Shown here piece after piece: positions 53,282-62,386 of a stretch of 64,000 nt of DNA (position 1 is the stretch's first letter; the number at the start of each line of letters is the position of its first letter). The stretch is from Geosporobacter ferrireducens. Its GTDB lineage: Bacteria > Bacillota > Clostridia > Peptostreptococcales > Thermotaleaceae. The notes beneath the pieces were generated by a model. The model worked only from the letters and a program-made list of their open reading frames with translations, was not told where the DNA came from and made no database searches. The stretch is from the NCBI RefSeq assembly GCF_001750685.1, contig NZ_CP017269.1:4071416-4135415 (forward strand), in the 5' to 3' direction. A program made the translations under genes and the position numbers.

Positions 53282-54031
53282 TTATTTTCCCAAATTTTTT
53301 ACCCTATACCAATAGCTGTACTGCTTTTCGTAGCCTAGTTTTTCATAGAGTGCTTTCGCTTCTTCATTGCTATCTACAACCTGAAGATAGGAATGTGTAC
53401 ATCCATCCTGAAGAGCCGTATAAATGAGATCTTCCATTATCTTCATTCCTAACCCTCTACGCCGTTTTTCCTTATGAACACCTACATCATACACTCCTAC
53501 ATAGCCTCTTTCTGCTACGCCAAGAGCTACAGCAGCAATTTTCCCATCCTCCAGGATATATCCATAATAGGTGTCCGGCACGATGCATTGCAGCATTTTA
53601 TGTAGGGTAACTGCATTCGGGTAACTAATCTGATTCATGTGAACAAAGGCTTCAAACCAGTCATCTTTGAATCCTTTATATATGACAGCATTCTTTTTAC
53701 TCTGCTCCTTTATCTGAAACTTGGATATATTTTTTAACATAACGTTGGTTTTTGCCTCATAGACATACCCCTTTCCCTGTAATATTTCATCAATTTTATA
53801 TGCCTCTGTACACTCCGTAAGTTTAAAAACGGTGGCCAAATGATTTTTTCTAAACAGGCTCTCACAAATTTCTATGTTTTTTTCTGTATCCGTGCTGCAT
53901 GGATAGATTGGATTCACAGAATTTGCCCGTTTTGAATAACCATTGGCAAATCTGAGTATCCATCCATTTAAAAATACTGTAGAGAGGGCAGGAAGTGCGT
54001 TCATAGATAACTCCTCAATTTTTTGTATCAT
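53282..54031 (-). CDS. GNAT family acetyltransferase
   Basis: This 249 aa protein has a less conserved N-terminal half (YSKRANSVNPIYPCSTD, found in a GNAT subgroup) and a C-terminal GNAT core with GVHKEKRRRGLGMKIMEDL as acetyl-CoA loop and VVDSNEEAKALYEKLGY at the end. It is a single gene with AAGGAGG upstream. The substrate is unknown. Confidence 0.88.
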   Translation of the reverse strand: MIQKIEELSMNALPALSTVFLNGWILRFANGYSKRANSVNPIYPCSTDTEKNIEICESLFRKNHLATVFKLTECTEAYKIDEILQGKGYVYEAKTNVMLKNISKFQIKEQSKKNAVIYKGFKDDWFEAFVHMNQISYPNAVTLHKMLQCIVPDTYYGYILEDGKIAAVALGVAERGYVGVYDVGVHKEKRRRGLGMKIMEDLIYTALQDGCTHSYLQVVDSNEEAKALYEKLGYEKQYSYWYRVKNLGK

Positions 54032-54282
54032 TTTATCTCCTCCTTAAAAATATAATCGGAGTTTAGGTCTTATCTTACTTCAAGATGCCTACCACCATTT
54101 GTATGTTCGCAGCTGACGTGGGAGTGGCTTACGCTTGGGGGGAAATATAGGATGATAGCGATCAACGCTTTGGATCATATGGTGGACGCATGGACGTCTA
54201 CTTATATAAAAGGCAATTATAAAATTTACAATCCGCCGGCGAAGTAAGCCTGCCAAACTTTTGAAATAGAATAATAATCCTG

Positions 54283-55266
54283 TTATTTTCTGAGGGAGAA
54301 ATTCAAGTATTCATATATTTCCAGCGGTATCTTATCCAGTATAAAAGTATTCATATAGTAATAAATGAAACTGCCCTTTCTCTCTTTATACAAGAGCTCA
54401 GCATCATAAAGCAGCTTCAGGTGCTTTGAAATACATGCTTCAGTAAGATTTAACTCCTGTGCCAGGCTTTGGGTTGAAGATTTACCCCCATGTATACACC
54501 TCAATATTTTAAGCCTGGTTTCATCGGCCAATGCCTTCGTAATTCTTAGCAAATCGCCGGGCACTACATCGGAGCCCCTGTCTAAGTGGGCTCTTATCGT
54601 AAACTGTACCATCTGATTTCCATAATCCATTAACAGATGGGGATCGATAAAGGAGCTTACTCTTATGATGATTTGCTTAAGACTGTTAAAGGGTATGGTA
54701 AATAGTGTATATTTGTGAAATAGAAAGGCCTCCTCGGTCACTTCAATCCTGCTGTGAAGCTTTTTTACATAATTAATAATACCCATTTTTTCATACATTT
54801 CAGAATTTCTTTTAAGGCATCGTACCAGCAGCGGTTCAATAAACCGTAATTCTCTCTCAAAGTAGCCAAGATAATATTCTTTCAGTCCGCTGATCACTTC
54901 CCGCTTAGTATTTTCGGTAAATGGGATATCTCCCTGAGCCTTATATTTCAGAAGCACATATTGAAAATCATCCAAGGGTAAGTCTTCCATATAGTTTAAT
55001 GCTGCTATTACATTAAAATCATTGCAAGGTTCATGAATGTTGCAAAGATCCATTATGGTGCACCAGTCAAATGTACTTTTTCCAAGCTCCCTTAAACGTC
55101 CAAATAGTTTATCTGGGATACTTTTTTTCATTTCTTCAGCCCACATAAGACGTTCCAGATGATGTTCCGGCTTTATAAGGACATGAATACTACATAACAT
55201 TTCAAATAGTGGAGAATAAACGAATTCAATGCTCCAATTCCCATATCTTCCTGAATAAACTTTCAT
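54283..55266 (-). CDS. ArsR-type regulator with long N-terminal domain
   Basis: This 327 aa protein has the helix-turn-helix of ArsR regulators at the C-terminus (about 240-315; ALADETRLKILRCIHGGKSS and LNLTEACISKHLKLL), preceded by about 230 residues of uncharacterised helical sequence. It is the last gene of the ABC-2 exporter operon and lies 39 bp after the second permease. It probably binds the palindrome before the operon. Confidence 0.85.
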   Translation of the reverse strand: MKVYSGRYGNWSIEFVYSPLFEMLCSIHVLIKPEHHLERLMWAEEMKKSIPDKLFGRLRELGKSTFDWCTIMDLCNIHEPCNDFNVIAALNYMEDLPLDDFQYVLLKYKAQGDIPFTENTKREVISGLKEYYLGYFERELRFIEPLLVRCLKRNSEMYEKMGIINYVKKLHSRIEVTEEAFLFHKYTLFTIPFNSLKQIIIRVSSFIDPHLLMDYGNQMVQFTIRAHLDRGSDVVPGDLLRITKALADETRLKILRCIHGGKSSTQSLAQELNLTEACISKHLKLLYDAELLYKERKGSFIYYYMNTFILDKIPLEIYEYLNFSLRK

Positions 55267-55305
55267 TCCATCCCCCTATTCCATTTCCTCCCATTATACC
55301 ACAAT

Positions 55306-56115
55306 TTAAAACAAGGCCATATTGCCGGTTTTTTTTGCATATCGTTCTCCTGCCCGCAAACAGGTGCAAATAAGAATAAAAGTAACCAGGATAATCCATA
55401 TGCTTGCTTGAAAAAATCCCTTTAGTTCATAGAGACTCTCCCCATTTAAAAAAGCCCTCCGCATGGCTTCAACTACATAGGTCAGTGGAAAGATAAAACT
55501 AATTATTTTTGCCCAGAGAGGAAATACGATCGTAGGAACTTTAACCCCTGAGAATACTTCCATTGGCTCCTCCAATACAGTAAATAGGAATCCGGTATCC
55601 CGGGAGAATAAGAACAAAGCATTTAGCAGCATTCCCCAAGCCACTGCTATGATCATCATAAGAATCGTTACCAGCAGTGCTGCAGGAAGATTGATATGAA
55701 AATACTTATACTTCGCTAATAGAATGCACCCGGAAAATACGACCATAACCCATACGCTTTCAAAAACAGAAGATATGGCATTACCAAGAATTACGCTAAA
55801 TCTGCTGGCTGGCGAAAGATAGATAAGTTCCAGCGTTCCGAACTGCCGTTCAAAGGAGAAAAACCACGCCGATTGAACAAGGGATCGAAAAAAGTTCATA
55901 CAGATATACCCTAAAAGAATAAAGATAATTAAATTTTCCTGATGGAGGTAGGCGATGGGTGTATTTTCAATCCTAAAGGGTTTAAAACTGTAATAAGAAG
56001 ATAAGAAACTAATAATGGGCCAGATAAATAATGACACATAGATGATTTTACTGTGAAAATAATTTTTGTGCTGTTTGATCATTTCTGCCTTGACGGTTTT
56101 TAAAAAATTTTCCAT
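55306..56115 (-). CDS. ABC-2 type permease
   Basis: This 269 aa membrane protein has six spans and an ABC-2 core (RQFGTLELIYLSPASRFSVI; PLTYVVEAMRRAFLNGES). It is paired with the permease at 57109 around one ATPase, so the channel is likely a heterodimer. The direction is probably export of a drug or lipid. Confidence 0.88.
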   Translation of the reverse strand: MENFLKTVKAEMIKQHKNYFHSKIIYVSLFIWPIISFLSSYYSFKPFRIENTPIAYLHQENLIIFILLGYICMNFFRSLVQSAWFFSFERQFGTLELIYLSPASRFSVILGNAISSVFESVWVMVVFSGCILLAKYKYFHINLPAALLVTILMMIIAVAWGMLLNALFLFSRDTGFLFTVLEEPMEVFSGVKVPTIVFPLWAKIISFIFPLTYVVEAMRRAFLNGESLYELKGFFQASIWIILVTFILICTCLRAGERYAKKTGNMALF

Positions 56116-56119
56116 TTTA

Positions 56120-57097
56120 TCAAGCCCCCTTTGAAAGTTTTATGATTGCATCTTCAAGTTTTGGCTCTTCCTCAAAAAGTTTATGTATTACCAACCGGTG
56201 GTCTATACAGGCCTTTGAAATGATACCTTTTAAATCTAAGGATGAAGTAATAATAAATCCACCTTCTCTATCTTCCGCCTGCACAGTGGCTGTTTTATCA
56301 GCAGAAGTACATGCTTCACAGAGGATCTGATGGATATTCCCTTTGCTTCTCTCAAGGTTGAGATACAATGTCTTTTTATTCATGCCAATCATGGCCAATT
56401 CCTTTGGTGTTCCTTTTGCTATAACTTCACCTTTATTTAATATGTATACATAATCACAAAGTTCTTCAATTTCAGCCATATAATGGGATGTCAGCAGGAT
56501 TCCCTTTCCCTCTTCGGAAGCAATACTTTGAATATGGGTTCTCAGTTCCCTTGAAATCACTGAATCTAGCCCTAAGGTTGGTTCATCCATGAAAATATAG
56601 TCCGGGTTGTTGATCAGTCCCCGCGCTATCTGCAACCTTTGTTTCATTCCCTTTGAATAGTTCTCTACCGGTACATCTTGCTTTTCTTCAATTCCAACGA
56701 GCTTTAAAAGATAATCAATCCGTTCGGAAAGAACCCTGTTCTCAATGCCATAGAGCTGACCGAAGTACCAAAGATTTTCTCTGCCTGTAAGTCTCCAGTA
56801 AATCATTCGTTCGCCGCCGGCAATCATATTTATTTTCTTTTTTACCTGCATGGAGTCCTTTACCGCATCAATTCCATCCATTGTGATCCTTCCAGCTGTG
56901 GGCAGCAGTAGTGTGGACAGCATCTTGATACTGGTCGTCTTTCCGGCACCGTTTATTCCTAGCAGTCCAACAATTTTTCCTTTTTCAATTTCCATATCCA
57001 GCTTTTTTACTGCTTCAACACATCTTTTTTCTGATTTTAAGAAACCTATTTTTGCTTTTGTTTCGTATGTTTTTTTCAAGCTTTCAACAACAATCAT
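56120..57097 (-). CDS. ABC transporter ATP-binding protein (DrrA-like)
   Basis: This 325 aa ATPase has Walker A GINGAGKTT, signature YSKGMKQRLQIARGLI, Walker B YIFMDEPTLGLD and H-loop LTSHYMAEIEEL. A C-terminal 100-residue extension is as in DrrA/NatA exporters. It lies 4 bp before the second permease gene and 11 bp after the first. Confidence 0.93.
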   Translation of the reverse strand: MIVVESLKKTYETKAKIGFLKSEKRCVEAVKKLDMEIEKGKIVGLLGINGAGKTTSIKMLSTLLLPTAGRITMDGIDAVKDSMQVKKKINMIAGGERMIYWRLTGRENLWYFGQLYGIENRVLSERIDYLLKLVGIEEKQDVPVENYSKGMKQRLQIARGLINNPDYIFMDEPTLGLDSVISRELRTHIQSIASEEGKGILLTSHYMAEIEELCDYVYILNKGEVIAKGTPKELAMIGMNKKTLYLNLERSKGNIHQILCEACTSADKTATVQAEDREGGFIITSSLDLKGIISKACIDHRLVIHKLFEEEPKLEDAIIKLSKGA

Positions 57098-57108
57098 TTT
57101 TTAACCTC

Positions 57109-57921
57109 CTATCCATGAATTTTTTCAAGGGCAATTCCCTCTATCTTTTTCATCAGTTTAAATCCTATGCAGCAATAGACTGTGCTCAAAATGAGTAAAT
57201 GAGCAATCCGGCCGATTTGCTCCCCTATTCCCAACCCTAAAAGGGTTGTATTTCTAATCAATATAACTGCATCGGTTACAGGAATAAGCTTTGATATCCA
57301 TTGAATATTTCTCGGTAAGTACTGATGGGGAAAAGTAATTCCGCATAAGAAGAACAACAGAGCAAACAATGTATTTTGTGAGATATATGTATCCCGAAAA
57401 TACAGCATAATACAAGCTAGAACCATTGAAAGGGAAAAAAAAGAAAATAAAGCGATGATAAATGAGAATATAAAAGATAAAGCATTAAAGTTTGCAAAGT
57501 TTACTCCAAAAGGAATGCTGAAAAGCATCAAAATGAGTATTTCTCCACTTGTCGTAACTACCTGCTGCAGCATATTTCCTAAAAAATACTGTATCCGTTT
57601 AAAGGGCGCAATCATTATACTGTCCAATGTTCCTTCCCGCAGCTCTGTAATAAGGCTTCTGCTTACATTCAGGCATGTTCTTACAACATATAGATATACT
57701 GCAGTTCCAACAATAACGAAGCTCATATAATCTCCTGTTCCTGCATAATAGGCAAAAGAGCGGTTCATATTGCCCTTGAAGAACAAATGATACATGAAGT
57801 ATGCTGAAATCGCTGTATATAGACCGGTTAACAAATTACCGATGAAGAAATGCTTGGGATACGCTCTTAATTGAATGATAAAATTTCTCTTCATTGTAGC
57901 TTTAAGCGTTTTAAATTCCAT
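57109..57921 (-). CDS. ABC-2 type permease
   Basis: This 270 aa membrane protein is the first gene of the exporter operon. ABC-2 patterns are ELREGTLDSIMIAPFKRIQYF and CGITFPHQYLPRNIQWISKL. It shares little with the other permease, consistent with a heterodimeric exporter. Confidence 0.88.
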   Translation of the reverse strand: MEFKTLKATMKRNFIIQLRAYPKHFFIGNLLTGLYTAISAYFMYHLFFKGNMNRSFAYYAGTGDYMSFVIVGTAVYLYVVRTCLNVSRSLITELREGTLDSIMIAPFKRIQYFLGNMLQQVVTTSGEILILMLFSIPFGVNFANFNALSFIFSFIIALFSFFSLSMVLACIMLYFRDTYISQNTLFALLFFLCGITFPHQYLPRNIQWISKLIPVTDAVILIRNTTLLGLGIGEQIGRIAHLLILSTVYCCIGFKLMKKIEGIALEKIHG

Positions 57922-57941
57922 AAAAAGCCCCTTTCTAAAAT

Positions 57942-58020
57942 CTAATTAACTGATTAGCTAATCACTTTGCATGTACCCTTAAGGTGTATAGATTATATTC
58001 AGAGAGGGAATTCTTGTCAA
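57942..58020 (-). promoter_or_regulatory. Promoter and operator of the ABC-2 exporter operon
   Basis: On the minus strand TTGACA (58020-58015), 17 bp, TATAAT (57997-57992). The palindrome TGATTAGCTAATCA (57951-57964) lies just downstream and overlaps a second dyad CTAATTAACTGATTAG (57942-57957). ArsR-type binding is likely. Confidence 0.7.
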
Positions 58021-58525
58021 TATTGAATTTAATGGATCGAAACAGTAAAATGGAAAGGGAGCCTCACCATTCTAAGGAAAGGATTGTAAAGGTGTTGCTA
58101 GGATACTTAATTTAGAGGATAATTTAAATTTCCAGGTAATCGGAAGTGATGATGTCGTGTATTTGAAACATATCAGACAATAAGCTTTGGGAGCATTAAG
58201 ACGGGAAAAAGCCGTAAATGATCTGCATGATAAAAATGCATACATTTACGGCTTCTTTATATAGATTATCTTTAAGCATCAAAAGAGACTATAAATGAAG
58301 TAAGAACTTTCTGAAAAAAACAATTGGTTACGGCATCAACTTTTAAATAATTTGAGTTTCAGGGGAAAGAAAAGAGCAAAAATTGGGAAGTAAATTAATA
58401 AGATAGAGTAAGAAAAATAAATAGATCAGCAAGACAAATTACAGGGTCAAAGCTCTTGGGAATCCTTCCTGAAATTGAGCTTCAAATATAGTTAGAGTAA
58501 ATACATGTAATGGTGGGGAGAACCT
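58021..58525. other. Intergenic region with short decayed frames
   Basis: Apart from the terminator at 58209, only short frames are seen, for example one ending FQVIGSDDVVYLKHIRQ near 58180. The stretch TAATCGGAAGTGATGATGTC (58138-58157) resembles 59338-59357. No functional gene is supported. Confidence 0.4.
58209..58257. terminator. Terminator hairpin
   Basis: GCCGTAAATG and CATTTACGGC flank an inner TGCAT/ATGCA stem, with AAAAA before and TTCTTTAT after. Confidence 0.65.
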
Positions 58526-59236
58526 ATGCGCATGGATATTGCAGCGATTAGATTGTCATTACTAATGCTTCCGGGAATTATAGGGCTAAAAGTATATAAG
58601 AAACTTGTTGGAAGATATCCGCATAGAGAATGGGAGGAGCTAACTGAAATACTCATTTTTTCAGTTTTTTCCTACAGTTTCTTAAATTTAATAATATCCT
58701 CCCTAGGCTCATATGTTCCCTTTGTTAAAACGAGGGAATCCTACGACTTTAATAATTTATTAAACGAAATTTTTACTAAAAATGAATTGAACTTTAATTT
58801 GGTAATCGTAATCTACGCTTCAGGGATATCCGCCATTTTAGCCTATATTTTCGCATTCATTAGTCAAAAAAACATTATAAATCTTATCGGACAAAAGCTG
58901 AAGGTAACCCGAAGGGACGGAGACATAGATCTATGGGACAAATTCCATAATACATATAATGAATGGGTATATATAAGGGACCATAAACTAAATTTAACAT
59001 ACTTTGGCCATATAGACCGCTTCTCCGATCTAGGATCGAAAAAACAGCTCATATTAACACAGGTTTCTGTTTATAACATTGATAGTGAATACCTTTATGA
59101 TGCAGATGTTGTATATTTGTGCAGGGATGATGACGATTTATCTATTGAGATAAATGCTTATGAAAGAGAATCTATCCTGGGATCAAATTGTGAGGAGGTA
59201 GAAAATAATGGACAAAACCAATGGGAAGATCGTTAA
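58526..59236 (+). CDS. Membrane protein of the DUF6338 type
   Basis: This 236 aa protein has about three membrane spans in the first 115 residues (SLLMLPGIIGLKVYKKL; NLVIVIYASGISAILAYIF) and a soluble part with WDKFHNTYNEWVYIRDHKL and YLYDADVVYLCRDDD, as in DUF6338 proteins, whose function is not known. GTGGGGAG precedes the ATG. A 31-aa proline-rich gene overlaps its end by 29 bp. Confidence 0.65.
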   Translation: MRMDIAAIRLSLLMLPGIIGLKVYKKLVGRYPHREWEELTEILIFSVFSYSFLNLIISSLGSYVPFVKTRESYDFNNLLNEIFTKNELNFNLVIVIYASGISAILAYIFAFISQKNIINLIGQKLKVTRRDGDIDLWDKFHNTYNEWVYIRDHKLNLTYFGHIDRFSDLGSKKQLILTQVSVYNIDSEYLYDADVVYLCRDDDDLSIEINAYERESILGSNCEEVENNGQNQWEDR

Positions 59237-59303
59237 AGGAGGCAAAAATCCACCTCCAAGTAAACCGAAGCCTCCAACGGTACCACCTTCACAAAGAAAA
59301 TAG
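59208..59303 (+). CDS. Small proline-rich basic protein (31 aa)
   Basis: A 31-residue protein with GGKNPPPSKPKPPTVPPSQ in the C-terminal half starts inside the upstream gene with a strong GAGGAGG site. Overlap and spacing imply coupled translation with the DUF6338-type membrane protein, so the two probably act together. No family was recognised. Confidence 0.6.
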   Translation: MDKTNGKIVKGGKNPPPSKPKPPTVPPSQRK

Positions 59304-59667
59304 CATTATTGCCAGCATTCCATAGGCCATTTCAGATAATCAGAAGTGACGGTGTCAACCGTCCATTTGTACTTCGAATAACCTCAAATATTATGAAAAT
59401 AAACATGTAAAATGGGAAAATACGCCTTATGGAAAATCGGATAGGCAAATCATATTGTTTTCTTTTGTACAGTTTTATCTGAGAAGCAGCTATCTGATGC
59501 CTTGTTATCTTCTTATATTGAGATATGTTGTAATAAAAAATATGATTAAATTGTTTAAAAATTGTGACGATATACAATTAAATAGTAGAAAAAAACAATA
59601 TTACTGAGTTTTTATACTTTAAAATATGAACAATAGATATTTAAAAAATATATTCTAAAAATTGTAA
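59304..59667. other. AT-rich intergenic region
   Basis: No gene is supported. A decayed reverse REP-like core (AACCGTCCATTTGTAC, 59357-59372) follows TAATCAGAAGTGACGGTGTC, which matches 58138-58157 with few changes. Confidence 0.4.
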
Positions 59668-59741
59668 AAGTAAAGCCATTGAAAGGTGGTAACACAAAGT
59701 CGTGAGTCTAAGTCATTTTATGATAGGATAGCTGGGTTGCC
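59668..59741 (+). ncRNA. c-di-GMP-I (GEMM) riboswitch
   Basis: The GEMM-I layout is clear: outer pairing GTAA/TTGC, hairpin CCATT-GAAA-GGTGG with GNRA loop (59676-59689), ACACAAAGTC, AGTCTAAG, and the 3' block TAGCTGGGTTGCC (59729-59741). The downstream CTATTTTTATCA can pair with TGATAGGATAG in the aptamer, which may be the switch. The regulated gene is a chemoreceptor 64 bp downstream, a common target. Confidence 0.85.
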
Positions 59742-59804
59742 TATTTTTATCATGCAGGATTAGTCGGAATATTCTATAAAAAATACAAAGAGGGGAGAAT
59801 ACAA

Positions 59805-61793
59805 ATGAAAAGCATCAAAACAAAACTAATTATTTCTTTTTGTATCTTGATTTTATTATCATCTGTTATTTTGGGCACGATTTCTTTACAAAGCGTCAGT
59901 AAAACGCTTACTAAAGAAGCAGAAAAGACACTTAGTTCACTAGCCCTTAAAGGAGCAGAAGTAATAGAGGGGAGAATTGCAACGCATAGGCGAACCTTGG
60001 AAATGATAGCATTGAGAGATGATATTGGGAGTATGGATTGGGAAATACAACAGCCTATATTACAAAGACAAGTAGAAAGAACAGATTTTATTGAACTTGG
60101 AGTTATGCAGCCCGATGGAACTGTTTACTATTCAAGTGGGAGGACGATACAATTAGGTGAGAAGGATCCTACTAGAAAAGCTTTGGAAGGCGATAAGCAT
60201 GCACATAATTTTGGAATCAGCCCTTCAACGCAGGATATTGTATTAGCGTATGCGATTCCTATTGAAAGAGATGGTAAAGTAGTTGGAGCACTACTAGGTC
60301 GTAGGGATGGAAATGTCCTAAGTGAGATTGCAGATGATATAGGATATGGTGATGACGGATATGGCTATATTATTAATAATAATGGAATAATCATTGGACA
60401 TCCTGACAGAGAAAAGGTATTTAAACAATCCACTCCAATTGAAGAAGCAAAGAATGATGAAAGTCTATCTCCAGTGGCAGAATTATTTGAAAAAATGCTA
60501 GAGGAAAAAACAGGAATTCGTAACTATTCTTTTCAAGGCAATGATTTGTATGCTGCGTATGCATCTATTCAAAATACCAATTGGATATTGGTTATTACCG
60601 CTAATGAGAGAGAAGTATTATCGGCAATTCCAGAAATACAGAAAAGAATTATTATATTTGCGTCTGTAATTTTGCTAGTAAGTATTGCAATTACATATTT
60701 AATTGGTAACTCAATTACAAAGCCTATTATTAGAATAGCAGATCATTCCAAAAAAATAGCTAATCTGGATATTACCCATGATGTTCCTGAAAGCTTTCTA
60801 AAAAAGAAAGATGAAATTGGAGCATTATCAAAAGCACTACAAAGTATAACGAATAACCTTAGAGAGATTATCCGGGAAATCAGTAATTTTTCTAAACAAG
60901 TGGCTGTTGCTTCTGAGGAACTGACGACTACTTCGCAACAATCAGCAACTGCTGCCGAAGAGGTATCAAAAACCGTAGAGGAGATAGCCAGAGGTGCTTC
61001 CGGACAAGCACGAAACACAGAGGAGGGCTCTTCAAAGGCTATTTTATTAGGAGAGACCATTGGAAAAGACCAGGATTATATAAAAAATTTAAATACTGCT
61101 TCAAATAAGGTAACAGAAGTTGTTAGTGGAGGCTTAAAAGAAATAGACAATCTGTCTAGAATAACAGAAGAAAGTAACGGTGCGACAAAAGAAATTTACG
61201 AAGTAATAGTGAAAACCAATGATAGTTCTAATAAAATTGGACAAGCCAGTAATGTAATCGCTTCCATAGCAGAGCAAACGAACCTCCTAGCATTAAATGC
61301 CGCTATAGAAGCTGCCAGAGCAGGGGAGGCCGGAAGGGGATTTGCAGTAGTTGCAGAAGAAATTAGAAAACTCGCAGAACAATCTTCAGCCTCTACAAAG
61401 GCTATTGATGAAATTGTTAATGAATTGCAGAATAATGTTCAGAATGCAGTGAAAACTATGGAAAGGGTATCTGCTATTTCGAAAGAACAGACAAGAAGTG
61501 TAGTGCAAAATAAAGACAAATACCTATTGATAGACCAAGCAATGAAGGATGCGGAGCAGGCGGTTGAACAGTTAAATGCTTCAGGGGAAGAAATGGAGAA
61601 GATGAAAGATGAAATATTAGATACTTTGCAAAATCTTTCTGCTATTGCAGAGGAAAACGCTGCTGCAACGCAGCAGGCAACAGCCTCCATGGAAGAACAA
61701 ACTGCTTCAATAGAAGAAATCGCAAGTGCCAGTGAAGGTTTATCAGAATTGGCACAGAATCTTCAGTCTATCATTATGAAGTTTAAAGTTTAG
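59805..61793 (+). CDS. Methyl-accepting chemotaxis protein with dCache sensor
   Basis: This 662 aa receptor has an N-terminal membrane segment (residues 7-28), an extracellular dCache-type sensor (about 35-275; [19 protein letters not shown]), a second membrane segment (about 280-303), HAMP (about 303-360) and a cytoplasmic signalling domain with the hairpin tip [27 protein letters not shown] precedes the ATG. A c-di-GMP riboswitch in the leader makes its level depend on the motile or sessile state. Confidence 0.95.
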   Translation: MKSIKTKLIISFCILILLSSVILGTISLQSVSKTLTKEAEKTLSSLALKGAEVIEGRIATHRRTLEMIALRDDIGSMDWEIQQPILQRQVERTDFIELGVMQPDGTVYYSSGRTIQLGEKDPTRKALEGDKHAHNFGISPSTQDIVLAYAIPIERDGKVVGALLGRRDGNVLSEIADDIGYGDDGYGYIINNNGIIIGHPDREKVFKQSTPIEEAKNDESLSPVAELFEKMLEEKTGIRNYSFQGNDLYAAYASIQNTNWILVITANEREVLSAIPEIQKRIIIFASVILLVSIAITYLIGNSITKPIIRIADHSKKIANLDITHDVPESFLKKKDEIGALSKALQSITNNLREIIREISNFSKQVAVASEELTTTSQQSATAAEEVSKTVEEIARGASGQARNTEEGSSKAILLGETIGKDQDYIKNLNTASNKVTEVVSGGLKEIDNLSRITEESNGATKEIYEVIVKTNDSSNKIGQASNVIASIAEQTNLLALNAAIEAARAGEAGRGFAVVAEEIRKLAEQSSASTKAIDEIVNELQNNVQNAVKTMERVSAISKEQTRSVVQNKDKYLLIDQAMKDAEQAVEQLNASGEEMEKMKDEILDTLQNLSAIAEENAAATQQATASMEEQTASIEEIASASEGLSELAQNLQSIIMKFKV

Positions 61794-61981
61794 ATTGGCG
61801 GGTAGTTTTCACCAAATTTTATTATGATTCGTTATCATACTTTAGCAAAAGGAATTAAAACACTACTAGGTTCACCTATAGAATAATTTCTAGAAATAAA
61901 TGCTATATTTGTATAATATTGTTGACAAGTTTATAAAATATAGTTATAATACTATCTAACATATTTAAATTAAATAAATTA

Positions 61982-62288
61982 AGCGATAATAGAGAGAAAG
62001 ATATTTTTGAATTAACTACAGAGAACCAATATTTGCTGAGAGTTGGTGTTAATAGAAATATGTAATAATCACTCTTAGCTTCTGCGCTGAAAAATGGAAA
62101 TCTAGTAAGCAAAGACGTGTAACTACGATAAATGTTTAGGATTCACTAATGACAATAATTTGTTAAAGTCGATCTGAATGAGTGATAACTTTTTAGTTAT
62201 AAGATAAGGTGGTACCGCGGAAGCAATCTTTCGTCCTTATGAATGCACATTTGTGTATTTATAAGAACGGAAGATTTTTTATTTTGCA
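61982..62288 (+). ncRNA. T-box leader of ilvB
   Basis: Stem I is closed by AGCG/CGCT (61982-61985/62085-62088) and contains AGAGAG and the distal CCAAT...ATTGG-like hairpin. The T-box AAGGTGGTACCGCGG (62206-62220) and a terminator (TCTTTCGTCCTTAT pairing to ATAAGAACGGAAGA, then TTTTTT) follow. The specifier is most likely ATC (Ile, 62068-62070), followed by A and CTC; CTC (Leu) is a second option. Uncharged tRNA would open the terminator. Confidence 0.9.
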
Positions 62289-62386
62289 AAAAAGAATCTA
62301 GACATGGTTAATTATAAAAAATTAAACACTATTAAACCTTATTTCATTTTCTAATCAATAATATAAGAAGAAAGAGGGAGTATATT

